Shown here: positions 46,572-54,608 of the stretch, piece by piece
Numbering within the stretch: the first letter of the stretch is position 1
Layout: each line of letters starts with the position of its first letter
NCBI RefSeq assembly: GCF_003429565.1
Contig: NZ_QUAK01000087.1
Coordinates: 1-64,000 of the forward strand
Source: Streptomyces triticagri
Lineage (GTDB): Bacteria > Actinomycetota > Actinomycetes > Streptomycetales > Streptomycetaceae
DNA length: 64,000 nucleotides
Reading direction: 5' to 3'
Notes under the pieces: model-generated
What the model was told of the DNA's origin: nothing
The model's input: only the letters and a program-made list of their open reading frames with translations
The model's database searches: none
Made by a program: the position numbers and the translations under genes

Positions 46572-47642
46572 ATGTCCGCCACATCCGCTACCCCCGCAGG
46601 CTCCCCGGCCCCGGCCCCGGACGGCCCCCGCCTGACCGGCAACGGCCGCCGGACGGCGGCAGTGATCGTCCTGGTCCCGATGATCGTCGCGCTCGCCCTG
46701 TGGGCCTTCGCCTGGCCCGCGGCACGGACCGCGCCGCACGAGCTGCCGGTCGGCGTCGCCGGACCGGCGGCGGCAGCGGACGGCGCGGCGAAGCAACTCG
46801 AGGCGCGGGACGGGGCGTTCGAGGTCCACCGGTACGCGGACGAGGCCGCCGCCCGGGACGCGATCGAGGACCGGACCGTATACGGCGCGGTCGTGGTGAC
46901 CCCGAGCGGCCCGAAGCTCCTGACCGCCTCCGCCGCCGGACCCGTGGTGGCCCAGCTGCTGACGGAGGCGGTGACCGCAGGGGCCCCCGAAGGCACCCAG
47001 GTGCAGACCGACGACGTGGTCGCGGCCCCGGCCGCCGACCCGCGCGGCGCGGCCCTCGGCGCGAGTGTGCTGCCGATGTCGATCGCAGGTGTGGCCGCCG
47101 GTGCGGTCGTGACCGTGCTCGGACTCCGAGGCGTACGGGCCGCTCTGGCACTGGTCGCCACGGCCGCGGCGACCGGTGCCGTCGCGGCGGCCCTGACGCA
47201 CAGCTGGCTCGGCGTGGTCGCGGGCAACTGGTGGGCGGAAGCAGGGGCGTTCGGGCTCGCCGCGCTGGCCGTCAGTGCGACGGTGGCCGGATTCGCGGCA
47301 CTGGCCGGACCGGCCGGCATCGGCGTGGGTGCGCTCCTCATGGTGCTGCTCGGCAATCCTTTCTCCGGTGTGTCCTCCGCTCCCGAACTCCTCCCCGAGC
47401 CGGCCGGCCTGATCGGCCAGTGGCTGCCGCCCGGCGCCGGTGGCACGCTGATGCGTTCGGTGGCGTTCTTCGACGGCGCGGGCGGCGCCGGAGCGGCTGT
47501 CACCCTCGGTATCTGGGCCGCCGTCGGCCTCGCGGCCGTACTCATCGGCGCCCGTACGCGTCGCAGCGGGCCCACGTCGCTCGCCGCGGAGTCACCCGAG
47601 GCCGCCGTTCGAGGCACGCAGCAGGGCGTATCGGTGTCCTGA
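46572..47642 (+). CDS. ABC-2/YhgE-like membrane protein
   Basis: Membrane protein of 356 residues. One helix (about 29-50) is followed by an extracytoplasmic domain (about 52-160) with a DUF3533/YhgE-like pattern (LPVGVAGP, VYGAVVVTPSGP), then five more hydrophobic segments between about 165 and 330, and a polar Ser/Ala-rich tail. This is the layout of ABC-2-type permeases and of YhgE/Pip proteins. No ATPase gene is adjacent. It is probably repressed by the divergent TetR protein, which suggests induction by a small molecule and a role in export or tolerance. Confidence 0.75.
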   Translation: MSATSATPAGSPAPAPDGPRLTGNGRRTAAVIVLVPMIVALALWAFAWPAARTAPHELPVGVAGPAAAADGAAKQLEARDGAFEVHRYADEAAARDAIEDRTVYGAVVVTPSGPKLLTASAAGPVVAQLLTEAVTAGAPEGTQVQTDDVVAAPAADPRGAALGASVLPMSIAGVAAGAVVTVLGLRGVRAALALVATAAATGAVAAALTHSWLGVVAGNWWAEAGAFGLAALAVSATVAGFAALAGPAGIGVGALLMVLLGNPFSGVSSAPELLPEPAGLIGQWLPPGAGGTLMRSVAFFDGAGGAGAAVTLGIWAAVGLAAVLIGARTRRSGPTSLAAESPEAAVRGTQQGVSVS

Positions 47643-47885
47643 CCGGACCCGCCCCGCCGCATTCCGACCGCAGGACTCGACACCAGCCGGCCGTGTGCCC
47701 CCGCTGTAGCGGACGGGGGCGCACGGTCTCGTCGTACGGGACGGACCGCACGGGCCGGCACCCGGCGGCCGGATTCGCACGCACAGCGGTCACCAGCTGT
47801 CCGCATTGCCTGCGACGGTGACCTCCCGTCCGCGTCCGGCAGCCGCACCGGCCACCGGGCACGACCCGAAGGGCCCACCGGCAGC

Positions 47886-49010
47886 ATGAGCAACGCACCA
47901 GCGCACGCCCTCGACACCCGAGCCCTCAACCGGGCGACCCTCGCCCGGCAGTTGCTGCTCGAGCCGTCCGACGTCCCGGTGCACGACGCCGTACGGCTGC
48001 TCGGCGGGCTGCAGGCACAGGAGCCGCAGGAGCCCTTCGTCGCGCTCTTCTCGCGACTGCGCTCCTTCGCTCCCGCGACCCTGTCGGATCTCCTGGTCGA
48101 GCGGCGCCTGGTGCGGACCCATCTGATGCGCCGCACCGTCCATCTGGTCACGGCCGACGACGCGCTCGCCTGGCGAGCCCGCCATGAACCGATGCTGCGG
48201 CAGCGCGTCCTCGCGACGTACCGCGACGAACTGCGCGGCGCGGACCTGGAGCAACTCGCGGCCGACGGACGGGAATTGATGTCCGACGGCGAGCCGCGCA
48301 CGATGTCGGAACTGGTGCGCGAGGTGACCGGGAGCCGTCCGGCACCGCATCCGCGCGCGCTCGGCGAACTGCTCGTACCGGCCCTGGTCCCGGTCGCCCA
48401 GATCCCGCCCCGGGGCCTGTGGCGTACCAAGGCAGGCGTGCGCAACGTCCTGCTGACGTCGTGGCTCGGACGCCCCATCGACCCGGCGGACCCGACCGGT
48501 ACGGACGGCGGCGACCCTGTCGGCCGGGCGTTGGTGCTGCGCTACCTCGCCGCGTTCGGGCCTGCCGCCACCGCCGACCTGCGTGCCTGGTCCGGTCTGG
48601 CCGGACTGCCCGCCGCGGTGGCGGGCGCCCGGGACGAGCTGGTGAGCTTCCGCGACGAGCGGGGCCGCGAACTGCTCGATCTGCCCGACGCACCGCGCCC
48701 CGATCCGGACACCCCGGCCCCGGTGCGGTTCCTGCCGGCCTTCGACAATGCGCTGCTCGGCTACCAGGACCGGCGCCGGATCGTGGACGACGCGCACCGC
48801 GGCCTCTCGGTGGCCGGTGAGCGGGTGGTACTGCTCGACGGCCGGGTCGCCGCGACGTGGACCACGGAGGGCGGCACGGTCACGGTCACCCCGCTGCGCC
48901 GCTTCTCGCGGGCCGACCGTACGGCCGTGGGCGAGGCGGGCCGGTCGATGGCCGGCTTCCTCTCCGACGGCGAGCACCACCGCACCCGCGTACTGGCCTC
49001 ACCTCGCTGA
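47886..49010 (+). CDS. AlkZ-like DNA glycosylase (winged-helix, HTH_42 family)
   Basis: A 374-residue member of the HTH_42 family, built of tandem winged-helix domains. The family includes AlkZ of Streptomyces, which unhooks interstrand DNA crosslinks, and E. coli YcaQ. The catalytic QxQ motif of AlkZ-type proteins is visible as Q43-A-Q45 in GGLQAQEPQEP. The beta-hairpin region and DNA-binding Arg/His positions (RLVRTHLMRRTVHLV near 73-87) are conserved. No antibiotic cluster is nearby, so it is more like the general repair branch (AlkZ-like) than a self-resistance gene. The substrate is not predictable. Confidence 0.82.
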   Translation: MSNAPAHALDTRALNRATLARQLLLEPSDVPVHDAVRLLGGLQAQEPQEPFVALFSRLRSFAPATLSDLLVERRLVRTHLMRRTVHLVTADDALAWRARHEPMLRQRVLATYRDELRGADLEQLAADGRELMSDGEPRTMSELVREVTGSRPAPHPRALGELLVPALVPVAQIPPRGLWRTKAGVRNVLLTSWLGRPIDPADPTGTDGGDPVGRALVLRYLAAFGPAATADLRAWSGLAGLPAAVAGARDELVSFRDERGRELLDLPDAPRPDPDTPAPVRFLPAFDNALLGYQDRRRIVDDAHRGLSVAGERVVLLDGRVAATWTTEGGTVTVTPLRRFSRADRTAVGEAGRSMAGFLSDGEHHRTRVLASPR

Positions 49011-49043
49011 GCGAACCGGGGCACGGTCACACGTCCGCGCGCG

Positions 49044-49322
49044 CTACGTGGCGCCCGGCCCCCGGTGCTCGGCCGTGATGCCGAAGCGCTGCTGTTCGCC
49101 GGCGGCAGAGCCCGAGGTGTCCACGGCCGACACCGAGCGGACCACCACTTCCTCCGCCGGTCCCGGCAGCTCCTCGAGTTTCTCCAGGTCGGCGGCCGAT
49201 ACGAGGGCGACGAGCGGCTTGCCGTGGCGGGTCACGACGACGCGTTCACCGCCGTACACGACGCGATTGATGAGGTCGGCGAGCTCCGCCCGGGCTTGCG
49301 TCACCGGAATCTCGTAGGCCAT
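49044..49322 (-). CDS. YefM/Phd-type antitoxin without adjacent toxin
   Basis: DNA-binding antitoxin of 92 residues. The N-terminal dimerisation/DNA-binding part, [20 protein letters not shown], and [19 protein letters not shown] near 28-46 are the Phd/YefM signature. The C-terminal 40 residues should be the toxin-binding tail but are Gly/Ala-rich and lack the usual amphipathic helix. The ATG at 49322 gives the common start; two further in-frame ATG codons lie 9 and 12 bases upstream. The next gene downstream, AlkZ-like, is on the other strand and converges, so no toxin gene follows. Confidence 0.85.
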   Translation of the reverse strand: MAYEIPVTQARAELADLINRVVYGGERVVVTRHGKPLVALVSAADLEKLEELPGPAEEVVVRSVSAVDTSGSAAGEQQRFGITAEHRGPGAT

Positions 49323-49340
49323 GCTCCCCATCATAACGTC

Positions 49341-49366
49341 ACGTACGTCCTGTACATTTTTTACAG
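49341..49366. promoter_or_regulatory. Inverted repeats in the antitoxin/clpP intergenic region
   Basis: CTGTA (49350-49354) and TACAG (49362-49366) flank an A/T-rich 7-base spacer, next to the palindrome ACGTACGT (49341-49348). This AT-rich patch stands out from the GC-rich surroundings and lies 19-44 bases upstream of the antitoxin ATG and 62 or more upstream of clpP. It may be the autoregulatory operator of the antitoxin. Confidence 0.5.
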
Positions 49367-49427
49367 AAACCCGGGGCTGCGACCGGATCCGGTCGCAGCC
49401 CGGCACCGACGGAGGAGGCACCTCGCC

Positions 49428-50063
49428 ATGAACCGACCGTCCGCCCGCCACGTCCTGCCCGAGTTCACCGAGCGCACCAGCTCGGGCACGCGGACCAGGG
49501 ACCCGTACTCCAAGCTGCTCGAGGAGCGCATCGTGTTTCTCGGCACCGCGATCGACGACACCTCGGCCAACGATGTGATGGCCCAGTTCATGCACCTGGA
49601 GCACGCCGCGCCGGATCAGGACATCTCGCTGTACATCAACTCGCCGGGCGGCTCGTTCAGCGCGATGACCGCGATCTACGACACCATCCGGTTCGTCGGC
49701 TGCGACGTGGAGACGGTGTGCCTGGGGCAGGCCGGATCGGCCGCCGCGGTCCTGCTCGCGGCCGGAACCGAGGGCAAACGACTGGCACTTCCGAGTGCGC
49801 GCGTCCTCATCCATCAGCCGTCGTTCAGCGAACCGATCGAGGGCCAGACCTCCGATCTGGCCATCCAGGCCGACGAACTCCAGCGCACCAGGCGGCAGCT
49901 GGAGGAGATGCTCGCCCGGCACAGCGGCCGCAGCACCGAGCAGATCTCCGCAGACATCGAGCGGGACAAGATCCTCGATGCGCCGGCGGCCCTGGAGTAC
50001 GGACTGGTCGACCGGATCGTCGAGAACCGTTCCGCCCAACTCGCCGGTCCGGGCCGGGGGTGA
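49428..50063 (+). CDS. clpP: ATP-dependent Clp protease proteolytic subunit
   Basis: Serine protease subunit of 211 residues that forms a double heptamer ring with a Clp ATPase. The triad is present: S104 (GQAGSAAA), H129 (VLIHQP) and D180 (IERD). The segment YINSPGGSF near 69-77 lines the oxyanion hole. The ATG at 49428 follows GGAGGAGG. It is alone, not paired with a second clpP as in the clpP1P2 or clpP3P4 operons, so it may be a ClpP5-like paralogue; that assignment is inference. The gene is followed 7 bases later by a small open frame on the same strand. Confidence 0.93.
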   Translation: MNRPSARHVLPEFTERTSSGTRTRDPYSKLLEERIVFLGTAIDDTSANDVMAQFMHLEHAAPDQDISLYINSPGGSFSAMTAIYDTIRFVGCDVETVCLGQAGSAAAVLLAAGTEGKRLALPSARVLIHQPSFSEPIEGQTSDLAIQADELQRTRRQLEEMLARHSGRSTEQISADIERDKILDAPAALEYGLVDRIVENRSAQLAGPGRG

Positions 50064-50070
50064 CGCCGCC

Positions 50071-50379
50071 GTGCTGCCACCGGAGCCGCCCGCGCTGCCC
50101 GCACTGACGCGTGCCGAGGGTGAGTTGATCGACCGCTATCTCGAAGTCCTCGACCTGATCGGGCGGATCAACCCGGCGCGCGGCCGCGACACCTACAGCG
50201 GACTGCGTGCGGCACAGGCCCTGGTCACGAAGTCCGTCGCGCTGCGCGAGGCGCTGGATCGGATGCACACACGCGGCGAAACCGAGATCCACGCCGCCAC
50301 GCTCGCCCGGGCCTTGCGCATCCTCGACGGTGAACGGCGGTCAGGGCGGGTCGCGGTGCCGCCCAAGCCGCCCAACTGA
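50071..50379 (+). CDS. Small helical protein downstream of clpP
   Basis: A 102-residue hypothetical protein. The only in-frame start near the clpP stop is GTG 50071, 7 bases after it, so the two are probably translated together. The chain is predicted all-helical: about 12-32 (ALTRAEGELIDRYLEVLDLIG), 44-62 and 72-88, ending in a basic Pro-rich tail (VPPKPPN). No domain is recognised; a distant likeness to chorismate-mutase-type helical bundles is too weak to claim. The coupling to clpP suggests, but does not prove, a role with that protease. Confidence 0.6.
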   Translation: MLPPEPPALPALTRAEGELIDRYLEVLDLIGRINPARGRDTYSGLRAAQALVTKSVALREALDRMHTRGETEIHAATLARALRILDGERRSGRVAVPPKPPN

Positions 50380-50765
50380 CGTCCGCCGCAGGCCGGAACA
50401 CGGGCGAACGCGCCTGCGACGGCGAGACGGGTACCCCCGAGGCCGGTTTGAGCGCTCGTCAGGCGGCCGCGCCACCAACCGGTTCGGCCAGACGGGCTCA
50501 CCCGCACGACGTATTCCTGTCCCGTCCGGAGCGACCAGACGATTTGCGACCCGCAGGAGACGGCGGACCGGAATCTCACATTCCGCCGCAGGTCGAGGCC
50601 TCCCCCGACGAACACCGAAGATCAACAAAGCGCTGCTGTCCACCCGTTCAGGCCATCGGTGAGGAGCTTCACATACCGCCGTTTCAACCGGGAATCGGAC
50701 CGGTTGATGCGCCAGGATCCCTTCCGACGACAAGCCCCCGCCATCAGCGGCGGGGCGGTCCGGGC
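50380..50765. other. Intergenic region before the riboswitch, 386 bases
   Basis: No gene is supported here. Open frames crossing it are long but low in coding signal. A hairpin with the arms CCCCGCC and GGCGGGG lies near 50738-50756, just before the riboswitch. The promoter for the NlpC/P60 gene should be within the last 100-150 bases; I cannot define its boxes. Confidence 0.6.
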
Positions 50766-50932
50766 GGACGCCGAGTCCTGCCGCCGCCCGGATGTCAGGT
50801 CGACAGCAGTGGACCGGCAGGAGTGGAGGACCCGAGCAACACGGAGCGTCCAGCTCCTCGGGGTGAAGCCGCACAGCGGCCGGGCATCTTCGTTGGCCCG
50901 AATCCGACAGGTCATCCTTCACAGGCGGCTGA
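50766..50932 (+). promoter_or_regulatory. c-di-AMP riboswitch (ydaO-yuaA type)
   Basis: The leader of the NlpC/P60 gene carries the conserved blocks of the ydaO class in order: CGCCGAGTCC near 50770, GAGGACCCGAGCAAC near 50826-50840, CGGGGTGAAGCC at 50859-50870, CCGAATCCGACAG at 50898-50910 and AGGCGG at 50923-50928. This matches Rfam RF00379 as I know it. It ends 13 bases before the ATG. In Streptomyces the class controls cell-wall hydrolases such as RpfA; binding of c-di-AMP usually turns expression off. Confidence 0.85.
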
Positions 50933-50945
50933 CGAAGGGTTGCGC

Positions 50946-51419
50946 ATGACTGCGCGTCACCGTGTTCCTTCCCTGCTCACCCGGGCCGGCACCGCCTCGG
51001 CCCTCACTCTCGCCGCCATCGGCGGCACCGTCGCGGTACCGGGAGCCGCGACCGAGGCCGAGGCCGCCTCGCACGCCACCAAGGCCCTCCAGATCGCCGC
51101 CTCGAAGAAGGGCTCCCCCTACCGCTACGGAGCCGCCGGCCCCCGCCGCTTCGACTGCTCCGGGCTCACGCTGTACGCCTTCAAGCGGGCCGGCAAGAAG
51201 CTGCCGCGGACCGCAGCCCAGCAGTACAACCACACCCGGCAGATCTCCGCCGGCCAGCGCCAACGCGGCGACCTGGTGTTCTTCCACTCCGGCCGCAGCG
51301 TGTACCACGTGGGCATCTACGCCGGGAAGGGACGGATCTGGCACTCGCCGAAGACCGGCGACGTGGTGCGCAAGCAGAAGATCTGGACCAAGGGCGTCTG
51401 GTACGGCCGGGTCCGCTGA
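50946..51419 (+). CDS. Secreted NlpC/P60 peptidoglycan hydrolase
   Basis: Cell-wall cysteine peptidase of 157 residues that cleaves peptide stems. The signal peptide (about 1-41) ends in EAEAA. The NlpC/P60 domain starts near 45 and has the catalytic Cys71 (FDCSGLT), His121 (YHVGIY) and a third polar residue His133 (IWHSP). No extra wall-binding domain is present, which makes it one of the short forms. Expression should be under the upstream c-di-AMP riboswitch, in keeping with growth- or osmotic-linked control. Confidence 0.93.
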   Translation: MTARHRVPSLLTRAGTASALTLAAIGGTVAVPGAATEAEAASHATKALQIAASKKGSPYRYGAAGPRRFDCSGLTLYAFKRAGKKLPRTAAQQYNHTRQISAGQRQRGDLVFFHSGRSVYHVGIYAGKGRIWHSPKTGDVVRKQKIWTKGVWYGRVR

Positions 51420-51580
51420 CCGGGGCGCGCGGGTCCCGCGCTCCGGCATCCGTACGCCGGTGACGGCGGCGTACGCGAGGCGCTCGCGGGCGGGCGGATC
51501 GGGTCCGTCGACTCGACTGCCCGCTCCCGGGCGGCCCCTTCGACAGCCGGGCCGCGTACGGGACTTCTCGGGCCCCGCCT

Positions 51581-52543
51581 TCAGCGCAGGCCGAAGCGCG
51601 CGGCCCAGGTGCTCACATCGGCGGTGGTCGCATTGCCTCCGCAGACCACCAGGCCGAGCCGGGCGTCCGGTCCGACCAGCTGCAGGATCTGCCGGGCGGC
51701 CGGGAGCAGGCATCCGGCGGCCGGCTCGGCCCAGACCTTGGCGTGTTCGGCGAGATCGAGCACTCCCTGCACCGCGTCGGCGTCGCTGACCGTGAGGACG
51801 TCCTCGACCAGTGCGCGGACGTGTTCGTAGGTGAGCTGCGAGGCGCTCGGGGCGCTCAACGTCGAGACGATCGAGGACAGTTCGACCGGGACCGGCCCTT
51901 CTGCAGCAAGGGCCTCGGTCATGGCCAGTGCACCTTCCGTCTCGACGCCCCAGACCCGCAGGCCGGGGCGTCGTGCCCGCAGGGCGGTGGCCACACCGGC
52001 GATCAGGCCTCCGCCGCCGATGCTGACCACGACGTCGGTCAGTTCGCCTGCGTCCTCGGCGAACTCCAGGCCCACCGTGCCCTGTCCGGCGACGACCACG
52101 GGGTCGTCGAAGGGATGGACCAGGGTGAGCCCCTTGGTACGCAGCTCCTCGACGAGGGCGAAGGCGCCGTCCATGGTGTCGGCGAGGATCACACTCGCGC
52201 CGGCGCCCTCGGCGGTCTCGACGGCACGGGTGGGCGCGGACCGGGGCATCACCACGGTCGCCTCGATGCCGAGTGCTCCGGCCATGACGGCGATCGCGAT
52301 GCCGTGGTTGCCGCCGCTGACGGCGACCACTCCGGCGGCCCGCTCGCTCTCGTCGAGTGTCAGCAGGCGGGACGTCGCGCCGCGCGCCTTGAACGAGCCG
52401 GTGCGCTGCAGGAGTTCGAGCTTGGTGGTGACGGGAGCGCCGAGCAGATCGGACAGCCCGGGACTCGGCACGGTCGGCGTGCGCACCACATGCCCCGCGA
52501 TCCGCTCGGCCGCAGCTTCCACATCCGCGACAGTGATCAACAC
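51581..52543 (-). CDS. PLP-dependent threonine/serine dehydratase-like enzyme
   Basis: Fold-type II PLP enzyme of 320 residues, likely a threonine or serine dehydratase, or a serine racemase-like enzyme. The Schiff-base lysine is Lys52 in GSFKARGA, the substrate loop is SGGNHGIA near 78-85, and the phosphate-binding Gly-rich loop is SIGGGGLIAG near 172-181. It lacks an ACT regulatory domain, so it is of the short catabolic type. The GTG at 52543 follows GCGGAGG; the longer reading from 52624 adds an Arg-rich tail. It stands alone, about 160 bases after the NlpC/P60 gene on the opposite strand. Confidence 0.88.
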   Translation of the reverse strand: MLITVADVEAAAERIAGHVVRTPTVPSPGLSDLLGAPVTTKLELLQRTGSFKARGATSRLLTLDESERAAGVVAVSGGNHGIAIAVMAGALGIEATVVMPRSAPTRAVETAEGAGASVILADTMDGAFALVEELRTKGLTLVHPFDDPVVVAGQGTVGLEFAEDAGELTDVVVSIGGGGLIAGVATALRARRPGLRVWGVETEGALAMTEALAAEGPVPVELSSIVSTLSAPSASQLTYEHVRALVEDVLTVSDADAVQGVLDLAEHAKVWAEPAAGCLLPAARQILQLVGPDARLGLVVCGGNATTADVSTWAARFGLR

Positions 52544-52686
52544 ATCCGCCTCCGCTACACGTTCGAAGCCGCGCGACCTGTCCCGCACACGAGGCCCCGG
52601 CGGCGTACCGATGCGGGTCCGCACGACAGATTGATCATCCTACGCCGGTGCGCTCAGGGGGCACGCCCGGCGCCCCCTGGCCTCGT

Positions 52687-53118
52687 TCAGCCCTTGACGG
52701 GGGCCGTCCAGGGGAGGGCGATCCAGATGGTCTTGCCGCCGTCGGGAGTGGGGGTCACGGAGAGCCGGCCGCCGCATTCCGCGGTGAGCCACCGGATGAT
52801 CACCATGCCGCGGCCGTTGTCCTGCTGGACGGCGGCGGGCAGTCGCTGGGGCCAGCGCGGGTGGCTGTCGGTGACGCCGATGCGCAGTTGTTCGTCCCGC
52901 TCGAGTTGGAGATCGACGGTGAAGGTGGGCGACTTGCCGAAGGTGTGCTGGACCGCGTTCGTCGCCAGCTCCGAGACGATCAGGCGGACCGTGTCGAGGA
53001 CGTCGGATTCGGTGGGCAGGCCCCATTCGGCGAGGACGGCCGACACGTGCTTGCGGGCCGCGGACACCGAGGCCGGATCGCTCGGCAGAGTGACGGATGC
53101 TTCCTGGAGATCTGCCAT
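52687..53118 (-). CDS. GHKL ATP-binding protein (anti-sigma-like kinase)
   Basis: Single-domain HATPase of 143 residues, like RsbW/SpoIIAB and the AbaA-type proteins of Streptomyces. The N box is ELATNAVQH near 48-56 and the G1/G2 boxes are in VTDSHPRW and DNGRGMVIIRWL near 82-110. The usual DxGxG G1 box is replaced by DSHPR, common in this actinomycete branch and suggesting weak or altered kinase activity. It is divergent from the XRE-DUF397 pair, a standing partnership in Streptomyces development (WhiJ-like). Confidence 0.87.
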   Translation of the reverse strand: MADLQEASVTLPSDPASVSAARKHVSAVLAEWGLPTESDVLDTVRLIVSELATNAVQHTFGKSPTFTVDLQLERDEQLRIGVTDSHPRWPQRLPAAVQQDNGRGMVIIRWLTAECGGRLSVTPTPDGGKTIWIALPWTAPVKG

Positions 53119-53246
53119 GGCGACGCTGTCCCTTTCCCACCGGAGCCGGCTCTCGGCGCGCAGCGGAGTTGCGCCGGAACGGCACCGGACTGGTGCTTCG
53201 CGCCAGACTCCCACTCCGGGGCGGTCGGGGGCGACGATCCGCCAGG

Positions 53247-53256
53247 ATATGCATAT
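53247..53256. promoter_or_regulatory. AT-rich palindrome in the WhiJ-type divergent region
   Basis: ATATGCATAT is a perfect 10-base palindrome inside an AT-rich patch (53246-53258), in DNA of otherwise very high GC. It lies between the divergent ATP-binding protein and XRE genes and may be the operator of the XRE protein or part of a promoter. Confidence 0.45.
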
Positions 53257-53395
53257 ATCTGTCGCTCGAAGCGGTGAACTCTGCGACGGAAGACCGTATT
53301 TGGCCGCCGGACTGACGCAGCGGCGGACGAGCGGGAGACTGACGTCCCAGAAGCGCCGCCCGGAATGCGGATCGAGCGGCCGGAAGGAGTCGGGC

Positions 53396-54259
53396 ATGCA
53401 CTACGGTCCGGCGGTGCGCCGCCGCAAGCTGGGCGCCGAACTGCGCACCCTGCGCGACCGCGCCGGTCTCACCAGCGGAGCGGCCGCCCGGCTCGTCGGC
53501 TGGCACCAGTCGAAGGTCAGCCGGATCGAGACCGGCCGCAGTGCCGCCAAGCCCGCGGACGTACGACTGCTGCTCGACGTCTATGAGGTGACGGATCCTC
53601 AGGAACGGGCGCTGCTCGAGGCCTTGGCCGGTTCGGACGACGAGCGTGGCACCCGGCACCAGTGGTGGCACGCATACAAGGGGCTGCTGCCGCCCGAGTA
53701 CCGGGACTTCATCAGCCTGGAGGCGCAGGCCTACCGCATCAGCACGCTGGAGACCTCGGTGGTGCCGGGCCTGCTCCAGACACCCGACTATGCGCGGGCG
53801 GTCACCCGTGCTGCGCTCGACGGGGTGGCGCAGAGCCGGATCGACAAGTTCGTCGAGGTGCGCCTGGCGCGGCAAGAGGTGCTGAACGGGGATCCGCCGC
53901 TGGAGCTGAGCGCCGTCCTCGACGAGGCCGTGCTCCGCCGACCGGTGGGCGGCTATCAAGTGATGACCCGTCAACTGGAGTGGCTGGTGGAGGTGGCGCA
54001 GCGCCCTCATGTCCGACTGCAGGTGCTGCCGTTCGCCGCGGGCGCCCATATCGGCCTCACCGGCCCTTTCGTCATCTTCTCCTTTCCGAACATCGCCGAC
54101 CTTGACGTCGTGGTTCTCGACCACTTGACGAGTAGCCTCTACCTCGAGCGGAAAGAAGACCTCAGGGCCTATTCCGAGGCCTTCAACTCCCTGCAGGAGC
54201 ACGCACTTTCGGCAGAGGACACGTTGGACTTCATCGCCGGCACGGGTGGTGGCGCGTAA
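53396..54259 (+). CDS. XRE-family regulator with DUF5753 domain (WhiJ-like)
   Basis: DNA-binding protein of 287 residues. The helix-turn-helix spans about 10-65, with the recognition segment GWHQSKVSRIETGR near 37-50. The DUF5753 domain, typical of Streptomyces WhiJ-like regulators, follows at about 100-270 (VPGLLQTPDYARAV near 122). The ATG at 53396 follows GGAAGGAG. The DUF397 gene begins 9 bases downstream. Such pairs modulate development and antibiotic production; the exact target here is unknown. Confidence 0.9.
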   Translation: MHYGPAVRRRKLGAELRTLRDRAGLTSGAAARLVGWHQSKVSRIETGRSAAKPADVRLLLDVYEVTDPQERALLEALAGSDDERGTRHQWWHAYKGLLPPEYRDFISLEAQAYRISTLETSVVPGLLQTPDYARAVTRAALDGVAQSRIDKFVEVRLARQEVLNGDPPLELSAVLDEAVLRRPVGGYQVMTRQLEWLVEVAQRPHVRLQVLPFAAGAHIGLTGPFVIFSFPNIADLDVVVLDHLTSSLYLERKEDLRAYSEAFNSLQEHALSAEDTLDFIAGTGGGA

Positions 54260-54268
54260 GGAGGCACG

Positions 54269-54529
54269 ATGACCAAGCCGCCTCGGCACGTACTCTCCAG
54301 CACGGTTCTGAACAGCGCGACACACGGTGCGCGGTGGCAGCGCAGCAGCCGCAGCACCGGCATGAACAACTGCATCGAGACCGCCGGTCTCGAGCGCGGT
54401 CCGCTGAGCGGGATGCTCGCGGTGCGCGACTCCAAGCACATCGAGGGTCCCGCGCTGCTGTTCTCCCCGACGACCTGGGACACCTTCCTCGGCGCCGTCC
54501 GGGGCGAGGCTTTCCGTACGTACGACTGA
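54269..54529 (+). CDS. DUF397 protein
   Basis: Small protein of 86 residues with the DUF397 pattern: WQRSSRSTGMNNCIETA near 23-39, VRDSKHIEGPALLFSPTTW near 52-70 and a C-terminal FLGAVRG. These proteins partner WhiJ-like XRE regulators and modulate their DNA binding. The gene lies 9 bases after the regulator gene and is followed by a hairpin. The N-terminal 20 residues are Ser/Thr-rich and variable. Confidence 0.92.
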   Translation: MTKPPRHVLSSTVLNSATHGARWQRSSRSTGMNNCIETAGLERGPLSGMLAVRDSKHIEGPALLFSPTTWDTFLGAVRGEAFRTYD

Positions 54530-54565
54530 ACCGGCCCCTGCACAGAGTGAGATCGGTGCCACCGG

Positions 54566-54591
54566 CGCCCGCACCTTCCGCGGTGCGGGCG
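54566..54591. terminator. Hairpin between DUF397 gene and bioF
   Basis: CGCCCGCACC (54566-54575) and GGTGCGGGCG (54582-54591) form a perfect 10-base stem with a 6-base loop, followed by TCTCGTCGT. It serves the converging DUF397 and bioF transcripts. Confidence 0.75.
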
Positions 54592-54608
54592 TCTCGTCGT
54601 CTCGCGTC

